A stretch of DNA of 64,000 nt from an uncultured Candidatus Saccharibacteria bacterium (GCA_947168825.1 CAMVNH010000002.1:62001-126000), one strand, 5' to 3'. Positions 9,409 through 19,599 are shown, counted from the stretch's first letter. The notes: a model not told the origin generated them from the letters alone. Numbers and translations are program-made.

Positions 9409-10403
9409 TGATTATAAAATCAATAAGACTTAGTAATTTTAGGTGTCACGAGAGTTATAGTCTAGATTTTCCTGAAATGACCACACAGATTCTAGGGGAA
9501 AACGGTTGGGGTAAAACCTCAATTTTAGAAGCGATTTATATTGCCTTGCAGGGAAAGAGTTTTCGGGCAGTAGATCGAGAAATCTCTCGTAGGGGTGCAG
9601 AATTTTATCGAGTAGATTTAGAGATGGTGGACGGAATGAGAGTGTCGGTGAGTTATGATTTGGGGGTTATGCGAAAAACATTTTTAGTCGAAGATAGGAA
9701 ATTTGCAAGATTACCAAAGAAGAATCGATATCCGGTAGTATTATTTATACCGGAGGACTTGCATTTGGTGGGCTCTAGTCCGAGTAGGAAGCGAGAGTTT
9801 TTTGATCGGATCTTAAGTCAATTAGATGATAGGTATTCAGTATTAATTTCTAGATACAATAAAACCCTTAAGCAGAGAAATGAGTTATTGAAACGGGATT
9901 TTCTAGATAATGATTCCCTATTTTCTTGGAACGTAATGTTAGCGAAATATGGTAAAGAAATTAGTGAAAAAAGAAAAAATCTAGTAGTAGATATAAATAA
10001 AAGGTTAACAGATGTTTATCGCGGTATTGCTAAGAATTTAGATAAAGTAGAAGTTGAATATCAGCCACATATCGGTGATATTGATGAGAGTGAATATTTA
10101 AAGTTATTAACTCTGGATTTTGATAGGGATAGAATAACTGGGCATACAAATTTTGGGGTCCATAAAGATGATTATCAGTTTATATTTAATGGGGTGATTG
10201 CTGATGGTTCGGCTTCTAGGGGTGAAGTGAGAAGTATGGTTATAGCTTTAAAATTTATTGAGGCGGAAATGTTATATGAGAAGTTAGGAAAGAGACCTAT
10301 CGTATTACTTGATGATGTGTTTTCAGAGTTAGATGGGGCTCGTTCTGCGGCTTTGGTGGAGAATTTTAAAGATAATCAGATAATTTTGACGAGTGTAGGT
10401 TAG
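9408..10403 (+). CDS. recF: DNA replication and repair protein RecF
   Basis: 331 residues, slightly shorter than the ~360 usual. The N-terminal Walker A is GENGWGKTS (residues 30-38) after SIRLSNFRCHESYSLDF; the C-terminal part has Walker B IVLLDDVFSELD, typical of RecF. It is an SMC-like ATPase that loads RecA at gaps. The order dnaA-dnaN-recF is classic. It ends 4 bases inside the convergent gene at 10400. No gyrB follows, unlike in many bacteria. Confidence 0.93.
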   Translation: MIIKSIRLSNFRCHESYSLDFPEMTTQILGENGWGKTSILEAIYIALQGKSFRAVDREISRRGAEFYRVDLEMVDGMRVSVSYDLGVMRKTFLVEDRKFARLPKKNRYPVVLFIPEDLHLVGSSPSRKREFFDRILSQLDDRYSVLISRYNKTLKQRNELLKRDFLDNDSLFSWNVMLAKYGKEISEKRKNLVVDINKRLTDVYRGIAKNLDKVEVEYQPHIGDIDESEYLKLLTLDFDRDRITGHTNFGVHKDDYQFIFNGVIADGSASRGEVRSMVIALKFIEAEMLYEKLGKRPIVLLDDVFSELDGARSAALVENFKDNQIILTSVG

Positions 10404-10900
10404 GGATTAGAAATACTAGCACTAATGGTGAATAATTTTCTAGCCTGATTATCTAATTTTATAATAAATTCTTCACCAGAATTCGGTTCTACTACTGTGA
10501 AATATGCGATAAGGGTATTATCCGGGGCATATTTAAAGCTATTTTTAAGATAATTTACTTGATGAGTGTCGGTATTTTTAAAATAGTTGACAATCGTATT
10601 GTAAATTATGTCATATTGTTGGCTAGTGTATCCCATATCGATTAGTATATCTAGACCTATAACAGTGAAGTCATTTTTTACACTTTCTTCCGGTTCTTGA
10701 TCAATATTTCCAAATTCTTTCCCGGAAATATCATCCACATAATAATCTACATCGTTACCATTATACTCACTAGTGTCTTTTGTATTAGAATGATTTAGAA
10801 AAATAATTACTGGAATAGAGATAAATAGAATTACAAAAATAATTATAATAGAAAAAGCTACTTTTTTATGATTTTGAATGAATTCGCGAATATTATCCAT
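10400..10900 (-). CDS. Membrane-anchored hypothetical protein
   Basis: 166 residues. A basic N-terminus is followed by a single hydrophobic segment (~residues 14-34, rich in Ile/Phe), then an acidic linker (DVDYYVDDISGKEF) and an extracytoplasmic domain of ~100 residues. No family recognised. The size and layout resemble the protein at 353-952, but I see no convincing sequence similarity. It follows the peptidoglycan hydrolase gene by 8 bases and has GGAG before its ATG, so it is probably the last gene of the T4SS-linked operon. Confidence 0.7.
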   Translation of the reverse strand: MDNIREFIQNHKKVAFSIIIIFVILFISIPVIIFLNHSNTKDTSEYNGNDVDYYVDDISGKEFGNIDQEPEESVKNDFTVIGLDILIDMGYTSQQYDIIYNTIVNYFKNTDTHQVNYLKNSFKYAPDNTLIAYFTVVEPNSGEEFIIKLDNQARKLFTISASISNP

Positions 10901-10908
10901 TTAGCTCC

Positions 10909-12714
10909 TTATTTTTTAATAGCCCAAACATTACTTAAGTCCATTCCTGCAGATATGACACTAGATGGTTCAAATTCAGTAGTAGGGGTGATGGCTCTGT
11001 GTCCAGAATCAGCTAAAAGCCATTTTCCACTATCAGTTACTGAATATATACCGATGTAGTGACCACCACTAGAAAATGGCAAAGATCCCCTTCCAGAAGT
11101 ATGAATCATCCAGCCATCACGAAGTAGCTCATTGATAACATTTATAGGCGTGCTACCAGAGAATGAAACTGATTTGTATTGGAGTCCATAGTGTTCGGCG
11201 AGGGTTTTAGTGATATCGTGACTACTACCTCTTCCGGCAACGTGCATACCAGCTTTTCCGGCAATATCGGAAGTGTCAGCTGGGGTTATTTCTATTCCAA
11301 GTAATGCTGTGGCCATCATGGCGAATGATGATGGTCCGCAACCGGAATCGCAGATGCTAGTTCCAGACATACCATGAATTCCTCCAGATCCGTACATTAG
11401 ACTTCCCCACTTACTATCACATTGTAAGTAATGTGGGAACTCCCCAGTATATGCTACGTCATCTTGACATGTAGATATGCCACCCGGAGTTAAGCTTAAA
11501 GATTCCTTAGCAGCGTTTAGGCGTTCGATATATTCATTGTAACCGGCGCCACTGGTGTATCTGGATTTAAAATCATTATATGATGTTGGTAGGCTTAAAG
11601 ATACGCCAGGACTTTCATAACGTTTGTATATTGTATAGGTTGCTTCCTCAAGATCTTGACCATTAAGTACATTTGGGCTAAATCCGTAATCGCTAATTTC
11701 TTTTACTAGAAACTTGGCTTGAACTTCGAGAGATGTAACTGGTAAACCTAAGTTATCCGCAAAAGCTTGTAGATTGGCTACACGTCCAGCGGAGGTCCAT
11801 TGGGCAATCCCAAATCCTCCATTAAAAGTTTTAGCGCCGTTTCGATAAGCAACAAAATTATCGTCAACTATTGTACCACCTTCTATTAATTTAGGGTTAA
11901 CAGCGCTCGATTCGTTTAGAAGGTTTCCCATGATAGCTGCGGCAGCATTTTCATTATAACCACTTTGCAGTAAGAAGCCATAAACTGCACTTACATTATC
12001 GGAGCCGCTAGAGATGTTAGCTTCACTATTAATAGAAAGTGCGTCATAAATAATATTAAACCAAGCAGTATAGCCGCCGTTACTTGATGGATGGATTGAG
12101 TCATTGGCGAAAAAAGAATCATCATAAACGGATACCCAGTTAGCGACAGAGATGTTATCGTTGCTCGAAGCGGCTTGTTCGATTATGTTGTTGCTCGAAG
12201 CGTAATCGTTGCTCGGGATTTTAGAGGTAACTAAGATGATTTTAGTATTGGTTCCAGCCAAATTAGTAAGCTCATTAATATTATTGGAGCTCCAGCCACC
12301 ATTAGTTCCTAGGGCGAAGACTAAATAATTACGTAGAGAATTGGAATCAACTAAATTTTTGAGAATAGTAAGGCCAGATTCCCCACCACTATTTTCTGGT
12401 TTATCCGCTGATACAAATTTTGAAACTTTGGCATGAATATCTACTCCGGGAAGTTTGTTTTCGATAATACTTTGTGCTCCAACGGTGTAAGAGTCACCAA
12501 TCCAGGTGATTTGGTTGCCACTTGGGGTACCACTAGGAGAACATTGACGGTTTGAATCGTTATTTCCAGCCGCATAAAAGATGATATTATTTAAGGCGTT
12601 GAATTTTAGGGTGGTGTCATCAATAGCGAAGACTGATGGTGATAGAGCTAAGACTGATGCGGAGATAAAAATAAATAAGCCGCGAAAGAATTTTTGCCAC
12701 CTGACCTTATTCAT
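10909..12714 (-). CDS. Secreted peptidoglycan hydrolase: SGNH esterase + tail-lysozyme + C39-like peptidase
   Basis: 601 residues with an N-terminal signal peptide (~1-30). Residues ~65-225 look like an SGNH hydrolase (WIGDSYTVG; Asn block LGTNGG; DSIHPSSNG with the Asp-His pair). Residues ~240-400 resemble a phage-tail-type lysozyme (AAAIMGNLLNESS with a candidate catalytic Glu, and GFGIAQWTSAGR). Residues ~430-601 resemble a C39-like cysteine peptidase (CGPSSFAMMA, GGHYIGIY). Such a protein could deacetylate, cut glycan and cut peptide. It sits downstream of the VirB4 locus, suggesting local wall opening for the secretion channel. Leaderless promoter: TATAAT 6 nt before the ATG. Confidence 0.82.
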   Translation of the reverse strand: MNKVRWQKFFRGLFIFISASVLALSPSVFAIDDTTLKFNALNNIIFYAAGNNDSNRQCSPSGTPSGNQITWIGDSYTVGAQSIIENKLPGVDIHAKVSKFVSADKPENSGGESGLTILKNLVDSNSLRNYLVFALGTNGGWSSNNINELTNLAGTNTKIILVTSKIPSNDYASSNNIIEQAASSNDNISVANWVSVYDDSFFANDSIHPSSNGGYTAWFNIIYDALSINSEANISSGSDNVSAVYGFLLQSGYNENAAAAIMGNLLNESSAVNPKLIEGGTIVDDNFVAYRNGAKTFNGGFGIAQWTSAGRVANLQAFADNLGLPVTSLEVQAKFLVKEISDYGFSPNVLNGQDLEEATYTIYKRYESPGVSLSLPTSYNDFKSRYTSGAGYNEYIERLNAAKESLSLTPGGISTCQDDVAYTGEFPHYLQCDSKWGSLMYGSGGIHGMSGTSICDSGCGPSSFAMMATALLGIEITPADTSDIAGKAGMHVAGRGSSHDITKTLAEHYGLQYKSVSFSGSTPINVINELLRDGWMIHTSGRGSLPFSSGGHYIGIYSVTDSGKWLLADSGHRAITPTTEFEPSSVISAGMDLSNVWAIKK

Positions 12715-12746
12715 GTATTTATTATAGCAAAAAGTTTATGGCTAGT

Positions 12747-14516
12747 CTATCCTTTACGGTACCAGCGAACAATGGTGCCGTTACCGAAAATTAGGCTTTC
12801 GTGCCCTGCCATTGGGGCGCGTTCGTCAAGTGAGGCGGAAGCGATTTTTGAGTTAAATCCTGGAATATCACCGACATAAACAAAAGTGTGCCCAGTACTG
12901 AAAGCGACGTCGCCAGGTTGGAGTACGCTAGTGTCAATTTCGGTAGATTCAGATGAATTTAGGAGGGTCCAACCGTGTGATTTAACCCAGGCTTCTTGCT
13001 CATCGGTGGCGCCAGCGTGATCACCAGTATTGTAGTCTGGTTCGAAACCAGATTCTTGCATCAGAGTAGTAACGAATCCGCCGCAGTCTACACCTCGATA
13101 TCTGATACCGCCAACGTATGCACCAGAGGCTAGGCGCGAGCTAACTGCTGAATTATAATCTGGCATTAGTTCAGTATATGGGGCTCTATGATAGTCTGGC
13201 CAAGCATATTTCAATACATATTCTTGGAGAGTACCGTAGTTACCGCTTGCAGTGACACAACCATCACTGAGATTGGTATGGCTAGTGATGGCGTTATAGA
13301 TAAGTTCGGCAAAAAGTTTGCGACCATCTTCGGTAGGGTGGATACCATCTGAGCCAAGATATTTTGATGGATTATCTGATACGGATTTAGCCCAGTCAAT
13401 GAGATAAACGTTGGAGTTATTATCGGCGGCAGATTTAAATAAGGAATTGTTATTAGCGTAGTCGTTGCTTGTGGTGTAGTTGGTGATAAAATAGAGATTA
13501 TGATTCCCTGTTAAACGAATGACTTCGTTGATTTGAGATTCGGACACATTTACACTGTTGGTGCCGAGGGCGAAGACCAGACTGTCTTTTAGCTCGGTGT
13601 TTTTAAGAATTTCGATGCCAGATTCGAAGCTTCGGCCGACTTCGCTATCGATGGAAGTTTTATCCATGAGCGATAAAATGTCGGATTTTGAACCTTCGGT
13701 AATACTGTCACCGATAATATTGAGGGTGGAACCATCAGTGATAACAGAATTGCTAAAGTTGGAGGCAGAAATGGTTTTTCCGGAGAATTCGGAGTAATAT
13801 TTTTCAGCATCAGTGACACGCTCTGGATGGGAGGAAATATATGGATTTTGCGGGATCTCTACTTTTTCGAGGAAATATTTAGCAGCATCGTAAGTAGAAG
13901 AAGTATTAAAGAACTCTGGCCAACTATTCTCTAGCTCGTCTTTTAGGAATTGAAGTTCAATAGCGATGAGAGTGTCGGCGGTTTGGTCGTCGGTAAGCTC
14001 GATAAACTTGTCACCGGTGATAGTGTAGTCGGGGCTGTATTTTTCATAATTTTCAAAATAAGAAAGTAGTTCGGCATTTTGGGATTTAATGTAATTCAGG
14101 AGATTAATGCGGCGCGAGAATGACCATTGAATGAGGCCGACTCCGTAGGAGATGTTTGGATTTCCGAGGAGGTTGAATCCTGGTTGATATTCGTTCTTTT
14201 TGGAAATTTCATGCTGTACGGGGTTGAAGTAGTTGGATTCGTGTTGCATGTTGCCCATGATGCCGGCGGCTTGTTCTTCGGACATAAAACTAGTGAGGCC
14301 GGTCCAGATTTTTTCGGCGGCAGTGGAACCATAAACTGTGATGTTCCCGGAAAAGCTAGTGCAAGTACGAACGCCTTTTGGATTATAGTAATAGATACCG
14401 TTTTTGCTAAAGCGCGACATAGTGGAATCGTCGAGAATATAGCTGGAAGCCGAGGCTGACATAGGAGAGATAATGGCGATGATGGCGGCTAGGAAAATGG
14501 AGAGTAGACGTTTCAT
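12747..14516 (-). CDS. Secreted peptidoglycan hydrolase: tail-lysozyme + SGNH esterase + NlpC/P60-like domain
   Basis: 589 residues, signal peptide ~1-24. The domain order differs from its neighbour. The lysozyme-like domain comes first (~60-220: EEQAAGIMGNMQHESN with a candidate catalytic Glu, GVGLIQWSFSRR). The SGNH domain follows (~260-410: IIGDSITEG, FALGTNS, DGIHPTEDG). The C-terminal domain looks like NlpC/P60 (~430-589: VDCGGFVTTLMQESG with the candidate Cys, PGDVAFSTGHTFVYVGD with the candidate His). It overlaps the preceding gene by 4 bases (ATGA), so it is coupled to the T4SS operon. It may provide the VirB1-like wall-remodelling activity. Confidence 0.82.
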   Translation of the reverse strand: MKRLLSIFLAAIIAIISPMSASASSYILDDSTMSRFSKNGIYYYNPKGVRTCTSFSGNITVYGSTAAEKIWTGLTSFMSEEQAAGIMGNMQHESNYFNPVQHEISKKNEYQPGFNLLGNPNISYGVGLIQWSFSRRINLLNYIKSQNAELLSYFENYEKYSPDYTITGDKFIELTDDQTADTLIAIELQFLKDELENSWPEFFNTSSTYDAAKYFLEKVEIPQNPYISSHPERVTDAEKYYSEFSGKTISASNFSNSVITDGSTLNIIGDSITEGSKSDILSLMDKTSIDSEVGRSFESGIEILKNTELKDSLVFALGTNSVNVSESQINEVIRLTGNHNLYFITNYTTSNDYANNNSLFKSAADNNSNVYLIDWAKSVSDNPSKYLGSDGIHPTEDGRKLFAELIYNAITSHTNLSDGCVTASGNYGTLQEYVLKYAWPDYHRAPYTELMPDYNSAVSSRLASGAYVGGIRYRGVDCGGFVTTLMQESGFEPDYNTGDHAGATDEQEAWVKSHGWTLLNSSESTEIDTSVLQPGDVAFSTGHTFVYVGDIPGFNSKIASASLDERAPMAGHESLIFGNGTIVRWYRKG

Positions 14517-16903
14517 GAGATAGTTACCTCTCTGACTTTATTAAAGGAAAGCTTATTTGATAAAATTGCGTAGATTTTATGATCGGATTCGAAGTGGATG
14601 GTCGACGTTGGTTTTTTGGTAAAATTATAAGCGAGCGAAGGGTTATATTCAGAAATAAATTTGGCATAGTCGATATAGGCGAGAACTTCTTCTGCGTTGG
14701 ACTTAGTGAGGCCAGAGATACGAGCAAGATAGCCGGCACGGGAGTTGTCTAGTGGGTGAGCAGCGTAGTAGGCATCTTTGAAGGCGAGAACTGGATTTTC
14801 TATGTCGTTTTCGTTGCTTAATAGCCTGGAATCTTCGATGTAACGCTGGTAGTATTTCATTTCGGAATCCCAATGTGAATTTTTAGACGAATTAACACAG
14901 ATAGCGCCAGTGGCCCAATCTTCTGCTGCAGCATCTTCAACGGCATTGACAATATCAACAACGTCACCGATGATTGGGAGGTTGTCCCCGACAACGCCAA
15001 GAGACTTCTCAAAAGCACTAGCAATATTAGCATCTAGAACTCCAAATGGTGAGTCACGCTCCGTACAGAAGACGATGAAACGTGCAAGGTTTGAGTTATC
15101 TTTGATTTTGGTTTTTCCAGAATCGGTGTGTTCAAGATTTGGAGATATAGTTTCGAGATAGGCTGGGTCGTCGGTTTGGATGTCAATAGTGGAGAGATCG
15201 GTAGTGGTGATAGGGTTGCAGTAAATGTCGCCTTTTACGCCAAGTTCTTCAAGGTTCGGACAATCGCCAAAAGTTGTCATATAGCTAGTATCTTCACCGT
15301 CGGCAAAAACCCCGATAGTGGAATTAAATGAGTGTAGTGTAAGAGTGCTAAAGGTGTTGAAAATGTTAGAAGTGTTAGATTGAAGATTCAAGACCATAAA
15401 TTTACGAGCGAGAGAGCCGAAGAAGGTGTTCTCAGAGGTTAGATCAAATGGACTACGATTCTTGCGATCTTCGGCGGCTTCGGCGGTTAGAACTTTGTTG
15501 TTAGCCCTGTTATAATCGAGGATTTTTTCGGATGATGATGGCATTTGAGCGGAGGAGGAACGGGCGATGCGAGTGTTGGCGGCGGAAGCTCCTCGATCAA
15601 AAAGTTCTCCAGATGCTTTTCCGACGTAAGTTTCAAAAACATTAGAGAAAAGTGCGGTAGCTACGTGAGGAATAAAGAAGGCAAGTACTCCACTAATAGC
15701 AACCTGAACACCGATACCGATAGTAGTGTCAAGAAGTAGCCCGACGAGAGCTTTGACAAAGCCTCCTCCCGGTATGGCGAGCGTAGCGAGAGAAATGGCA
15801 GCGGCAGTGCCACGAGCCATATTACAAGTTTTATAAGTAGCGCCGGTAGTAGCGGCAGAGAGAATAGTGGCTTGAATGAGACGTTCCAGCGAAAAGTGGT
15901 TGGCTTGGGATTTGTCTGGTTGTACTCCGCCCAAGATAAGTCGGGCGCCTTCAGATTGTAGTGGAGAACCATAAGTGGTAATCTCTTTACCGGTGCTGGC
16001 GTCGACAACAGTAGAAGTTTCGGCCTTTGTAAACCATTCAAGATCCTGATTAATACCACTTTCATTCCCTAGTCCAGCCTTCATTTTACTGATTGGCTCC
16101 ATGCGGTTCATAAAGTAATTTATGGATTGGTAAGTCTCGTTGGCGGCAACGGCAACAGAGATCATACTACCAACACGGAGAAGTGAACAGCCGACATTGA
16201 CTCCGGAAGAAACTTTGCGGGAAGTGTCAGCGATAAAGCTCCGAGCTTTAGTGTTGGCGTCTACGCCTTGTGTTGTACGAGAGTTTACGTCTTCGCCAGT
16301 GGCTTGACGAACGGTTCTTTCGGAACCATCTTCTTCTTTTACGGTGCGATCTTCAGCAGTATTGATCTTTGTGTCTGAGTCGGTCGCATAGATGTCAGAC
16401 ATGGTTTTTTTGTAGGCAGTATCGTCGGCACTGTCGTCACTAGTTTGCTTGAAATTGTGAAAAATATCGCGAGAGAGACCGAGCTTCTTATAGGTTTTTT
16501 CGGCAGCATTATCAAAAAAACCTCCAGCACGACCATAACGAAGCCTGAACCCGAGTTTTTCTGCGCGGAGAACATTCGCGGCGTTTTGAGTATCGGTGGC
16601 GGCCGTGTAAAGAGCTTCGATGTGCGGTCCGAGCAAAGAGTTGGTGTTAAAGATGGTGAAGCCACCAAGTCCAAGGAGCGCAATAATGAGCAATCCCGGG
16701 ACAGTGCGTTTAAACGAAAAGCGATGATTTTTGTCGGAAGTTTTTTGGTGGCCAGTGCCGGTGTATTTGATTTTTTTCGGTTCTTTCTTCAAGGTGGAGA
16801 CGAAGGCAGATTCGGCAGATTTTAGGGATTTTTTAGCATTGTTGCGCTTCAAAAAATCGGGCTTAATATTACTCTGACCGGTGAAGTCTTCCCTGTTAAT
16901 CAT
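14513..16903 (-). CDS. Large membrane protein of the T4SS locus, function unknown
   Basis: 796 residues. A basic cytoplasmic N-terminus of ~65 residues precedes one hydrophobic segment (VPGLLIIALLGLGGFTIF), a long polar region with repeated Thr/Asp/Lys, and a second hydrophobic cluster near residues 365-430 with Gly-rich helices (IPGGGFVKALVGLLLDTTIG). The remainder is probably extracytoplasmic and ends in a Lys-rich stretch. I do not recognise a named domain. Its place between VirB4 and the wall hydrolases suggests a structural or VirB8-like channel component; this is inference from order only. Confidence 0.75.
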   Translation of the reverse strand: MINREDFTGQSNIKPDFLKRNNAKKSLKSAESAFVSTLKKEPKKIKYTGTGHQKTSDKNHRFSFKRTVPGLLIIALLGLGGFTIFNTNSLLGPHIEALYTAATDTQNAANVLRAEKLGFRLRYGRAGGFFDNAAEKTYKKLGLSRDIFHNFKQTSDDSADDTAYKKTMSDIYATDSDTKINTAEDRTVKEEDGSERTVRQATGEDVNSRTTQGVDANTKARSFIADTSRKVSSGVNVGCSLLRVGSMISVAVAANETYQSINYFMNRMEPISKMKAGLGNESGINQDLEWFTKAETSTVVDASTGKEITTYGSPLQSEGARLILGGVQPDKSQANHFSLERLIQATILSAATTGATYKTCNMARGTAAAISLATLAIPGGGFVKALVGLLLDTTIGIGVQVAISGVLAFFIPHVATALFSNVFETYVGKASGELFDRGASAANTRIARSSSAQMPSSSEKILDYNRANNKVLTAEAAEDRKNRSPFDLTSENTFFGSLARKFMVLNLQSNTSNIFNTFSTLTLHSFNSTIGVFADGEDTSYMTTFGDCPNLEELGVKGDIYCNPITTTDLSTIDIQTDDPAYLETISPNLEHTDSGKTKIKDNSNLARFIVFCTERDSPFGVLDANIASAFEKSLGVVGDNLPIIGDVVDIVNAVEDAAAEDWATGAICVNSSKNSHWDSEMKYYQRYIEDSRLLSNENDIENPVLAFKDAYYAAHPLDNSRAGYLARISGLTKSNAEEVLAYIDYAKFISEYNPSLAYNFTKKPTSTIHFESDHKIYAILSNKLSFNKVREVTIS

Positions 16904-16925
16904 ATATTATATATTATAACACTTT

Positions 16926-18716
16926 TTAGCGTTTTGCGGTAGGGTTCGTAGTAATAAGAGACTCTTCGGTTTCGCTGGCGATGATTTGAATATGAACATG
17001 ATTTTGGCCGGCGAAGAAGAGTCCTTGTCCGACTGGGAAGTTGGATAAACGCTTCTTTTCTTCTTCGGTAAGCTTGAAGACGTCGGAGAGGACGTCGACG
17101 GCGGCAGAGGATTGCTTAAGGAGGAGCTGCATAGAGGAGTTGGCAACGATGGCGCGACCCATTTTAGTGCTCATGAAGTCTTCGACGTCTTGGGTAATCG
17201 TAGTAAGACCAAGATAATATTTACGGGCGCGTTTGGCGAGGGAGAAGAGGAAGTTTGCGGAATCTTCGAATTGCATGAGTTGCCAGGCTTCATCAACAAT
17301 AAGAAGGCGTTGGCGTTGGTCGGCGCGAACAACGTTCCAGATGTGACTAAGTACGATATACATAGCAACTGGACGGAGCTCATCTTCAAGGTCGCGAATA
17401 TTGAATACAACCATCTGGTTATTGATGTCCACATTAGATTGTTGGGAGAAGATGCCGGCAAAAGTACCAGTAGTGTATTTACGAAGGCGTTGAGCGAGAG
17501 TAGGACCAGAGCCGCCCATGTGAGCGAGCGTATCATAGAGATTCATGATGGTAGGTGGAGTGGACTGATGGGTAAGTGGATCAGAAGTGATACCGGCGCG
17601 GGCATAAGTGTCAATAAGGGCCTGGTCGAGATCGGCCTCTTCGTTCGGAGTAAGGTTGGCAGTACCGTCAGAGTTGCTTCCTAACATAAGACGGAAAAGA
17701 CCGTGCAGAGTAACGAGATTGGCACGAAGGGAGTCATTGGCATCCTCGCTGTCAACGACTTTTGGTAGATCGAATGGGTTGATACGGACATCGGAGTTTA
17801 GGCTGAGACGAATGTAGCTACCACCGACGGCATCAGAGAGTTTTTGGTACTCATTTTCTGGGTCGATAATGATGATTTCGGAACCGACCATCATGGAGCG
17901 AAGCGCTTCGAGCTTAACAGTGAAAGATTTACCAGCACCAGATTTTGCGAAGACAACCATATTGGCGTTTTCTAGAGAGAAGCGGTCAAAAATCACAAGA
18001 CCGTTATTGTGCATATTGACACCATAAAGAATACCTTTTTCTTGGGTAAGGTCGGCGGAAGTGAATGGGAAGGAAGTCGAGATTGCGCCGGTGTTCATGT
18101 TGCGGCGAATTTGAAGCTGGTCGGTACACATTGGCATAACAGAGTTCATTCCCTGTTCCTGCTGACTGCTTGCAACTTTACTGAAGACCATTTGTTGACC
18201 GAAGAGAGTCTCTATCTTGCGCTGGACAAAGTTAAGTTCGTCCATACTGTCGGCCCAGAGAGTGACGTAAAGTCCAAAGCGGAAGAACTTCTCGGCACCG
18301 AGCTGGAGTTGGTCACGGAGCTCTTCGGCGTCGCCGATAGCGGCTTCGAGTTCTGGATCGCGGATACGACCTTTTTCGGAGTTGACGGCGATGGATGCTT
18401 CGAGCTGGGTCACTTTCTTTTGGAGGTTTTTCATAACGACGGTAGTATCGACAGGGTAAATATACATTGAGATATCAAGGACTTCGTCGATGTTGATTAA
18501 TGGCGAAAGCCAGCCAGTATAGAGAGAACGAGGATAGCCGTAAACATAGAGCGTGCGACCATATTTGGTGCCAAGACGGAAATGATCGGCATAAATTTCG
18601 ATGGAGCTTGGGCTGATAAGATCGCGAAGAGTGGTGATTCCCTGCTCGAAGGCACGCTGAATTTCTTGCTCTTCGAGTTGTTGTTGAGTAAGTACGGGTT
18701 CTTGTTTTTTAGCCAT
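16926..18716 (-). CDS. VirB4/TraC-family T4SS ATPase
   Basis: 596 residues. The C-terminal ATPase domain has Walker A FAKSGAGKSFTVK, followed by IIIIDPENEYQ, and Walker B LLIVDEAWQLM, with a later TITQDVEDF stretch typical of VirB4/ConE ATPases. The N-terminal part (to ~230) matches the conserved VirB4 region seen in Gram-positive-type systems. It is the motor that drives substrate transfer and pilus biogenesis at the inner membrane. It overlaps the preceding gene by 8 bases. No VirD4 coupling protein is visible in this window. Confidence 0.9.
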   Translation of the reverse strand: MAKKQEPVLTQQQLEEQEIQRAFEQGITTLRDLISPSSIEIYADHFRLGTKYGRTLYVYGYPRSLYTGWLSPLINIDEVLDISMYIYPVDTTVVMKNLQKKVTQLEASIAVNSEKGRIRDPELEAAIGDAEELRDQLQLGAEKFFRFGLYVTLWADSMDELNFVQRKIETLFGQQMVFSKVASSQQEQGMNSVMPMCTDQLQIRRNMNTGAISTSFPFTSADLTQEKGILYGVNMHNNGLVIFDRFSLENANMVVFAKSGAGKSFTVKLEALRSMMVGSEIIIIDPENEYQKLSDAVGGSYIRLSLNSDVRINPFDLPKVVDSEDANDSLRANLVTLHGLFRLMLGSNSDGTANLTPNEEADLDQALIDTYARAGITSDPLTHQSTPPTIMNLYDTLAHMGGSGPTLAQRLRKYTTGTFAGIFSQQSNVDINNQMVVFNIRDLEDELRPVAMYIVLSHIWNVVRADQRQRLLIVDEAWQLMQFEDSANFLFSLAKRARKYYLGLTTITQDVEDFMSTKMGRAIVANSSMQLLLKQSSAAVDVLSDVFKLTEEEKKRLSNFPVGQGLFFAGQNHVHIQIIASETEESLITTNPTAKR

Positions 18717-19590
18717 TTTGTTGATCTCCTTCCCCTTTCTTTACGTAGGTAGTAGCTAACTTATTAAAATCGACGAGTGGTTCGCGGACTGCGGTGTCTG
18801 GGTTGTTGAAGTTGTAATAGAGGGCGGCAAGTTCGCGAGTATTAAGGCGGACGGAATGAATGCCGATTTGGAAGAGGCCGGAAACCACAGTTTCGACACG
18901 GTTATTAATTTCGGTAATAGCCTTGTCGTAGGTGGCGCGATCGATTTTGGTGACTTCAGGAGTTTTATCCTTCTTGCCAAAAATACCTTTGACTTGTTGA
19001 AGGGCTTTTTCAGCGTTGGAATCTGGATAGTATGGAATCACGATGAAGAAAGATTTATCCATGATGTTGGCTTCTTGGGAAAGAACGTCTATGAAGTTAA
19101 TATAATCATCCATAAGGACGCCGAGGAGCATGTTTTCATTATTGCGGCGAATAGTGCTGAGACGTTCGATATAAGGACCAATATCAACACGTTGGGAGCG
19201 AATGAGAATTTGGGTTGTGAAGTTGAGAGAGTTGAGGAAATTTTGATAGGAATATTCAATACCTTCGCGCTCAGTTTCAGACATGAGGTCGAAGTTAATA
19301 GATTGGCAAGCGATGACGGCACGGAAAGAGCCGTCTTTCATGATGACGAGGCCGTCACGAAGCTCGGAGATGAGAAGTGTGGACTGAGTCGAGGTTGGGA
19401 TGTCAGGAGTAACTGTTGTCCCGGGTGCTGGCTGGGGTTGAAGTTGAGTTGTTGGTTGGGGTGCTAGTTGTGGTGCTGGTTGAGGTTGTTGTGGCTGCGG
19501 TTGCTGTGGCACAGGTTGAGGTACCGGTTGAGGCTGAGGTGCCGGTTGTGGTGCTGGTTGAGGTTGTTGTGGTTGTAATTGTGGGTTCAT
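18709..19590 (-). CDS. TraC/VirB4 N-domain-like protein with Pro/Gln-rich N-terminus
   Basis: 293 residues. Residues 1-~58 are almost only Pro, Gln and Ala. From ~65 the protein reads TLLISELRDGLVIMKDGSFRAV and later RSQRVDIGPYIERL, resembling the N-terminal domain of TraC-like proteins that accompany VirB4 in Patescibacteria. There are no Walker motifs, so it is not an ATPase. It lies between PrgI and VirB4 and probably works as a VirB4 partner. The Pro/Gln tract could be a flexible linker, possibly matching the similar tail of the PrgI protein. Confidence 0.75.
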   Translation of the reverse strand: MNPQLQPQQPQPAPQPAPQPQPVPQPVPQQPQPQQPQPAPQLAPQPTTQLQPQPAPGTTVTPDIPTSTQSTLLISELRDGLVIMKDGSFRAVIACQSINFDLMSETEREGIEYSYQNFLNSLNFTTQILIRSQRVDIGPYIERLSTIRRNNENMLLGVLMDDYINFIDVLSQEANIMDKSFFIVIPYYPDSNAEKALQQVKGIFGKKDKTPEVTKIDRATYDKAITEINNRVETVVSGLFQIGIHSVRLNTRELAALYYNFNNPDTAVREPLVDFNKLATTYVKKGEGDQQNG

Positions 19591-19599
19591 GATAGCTCC

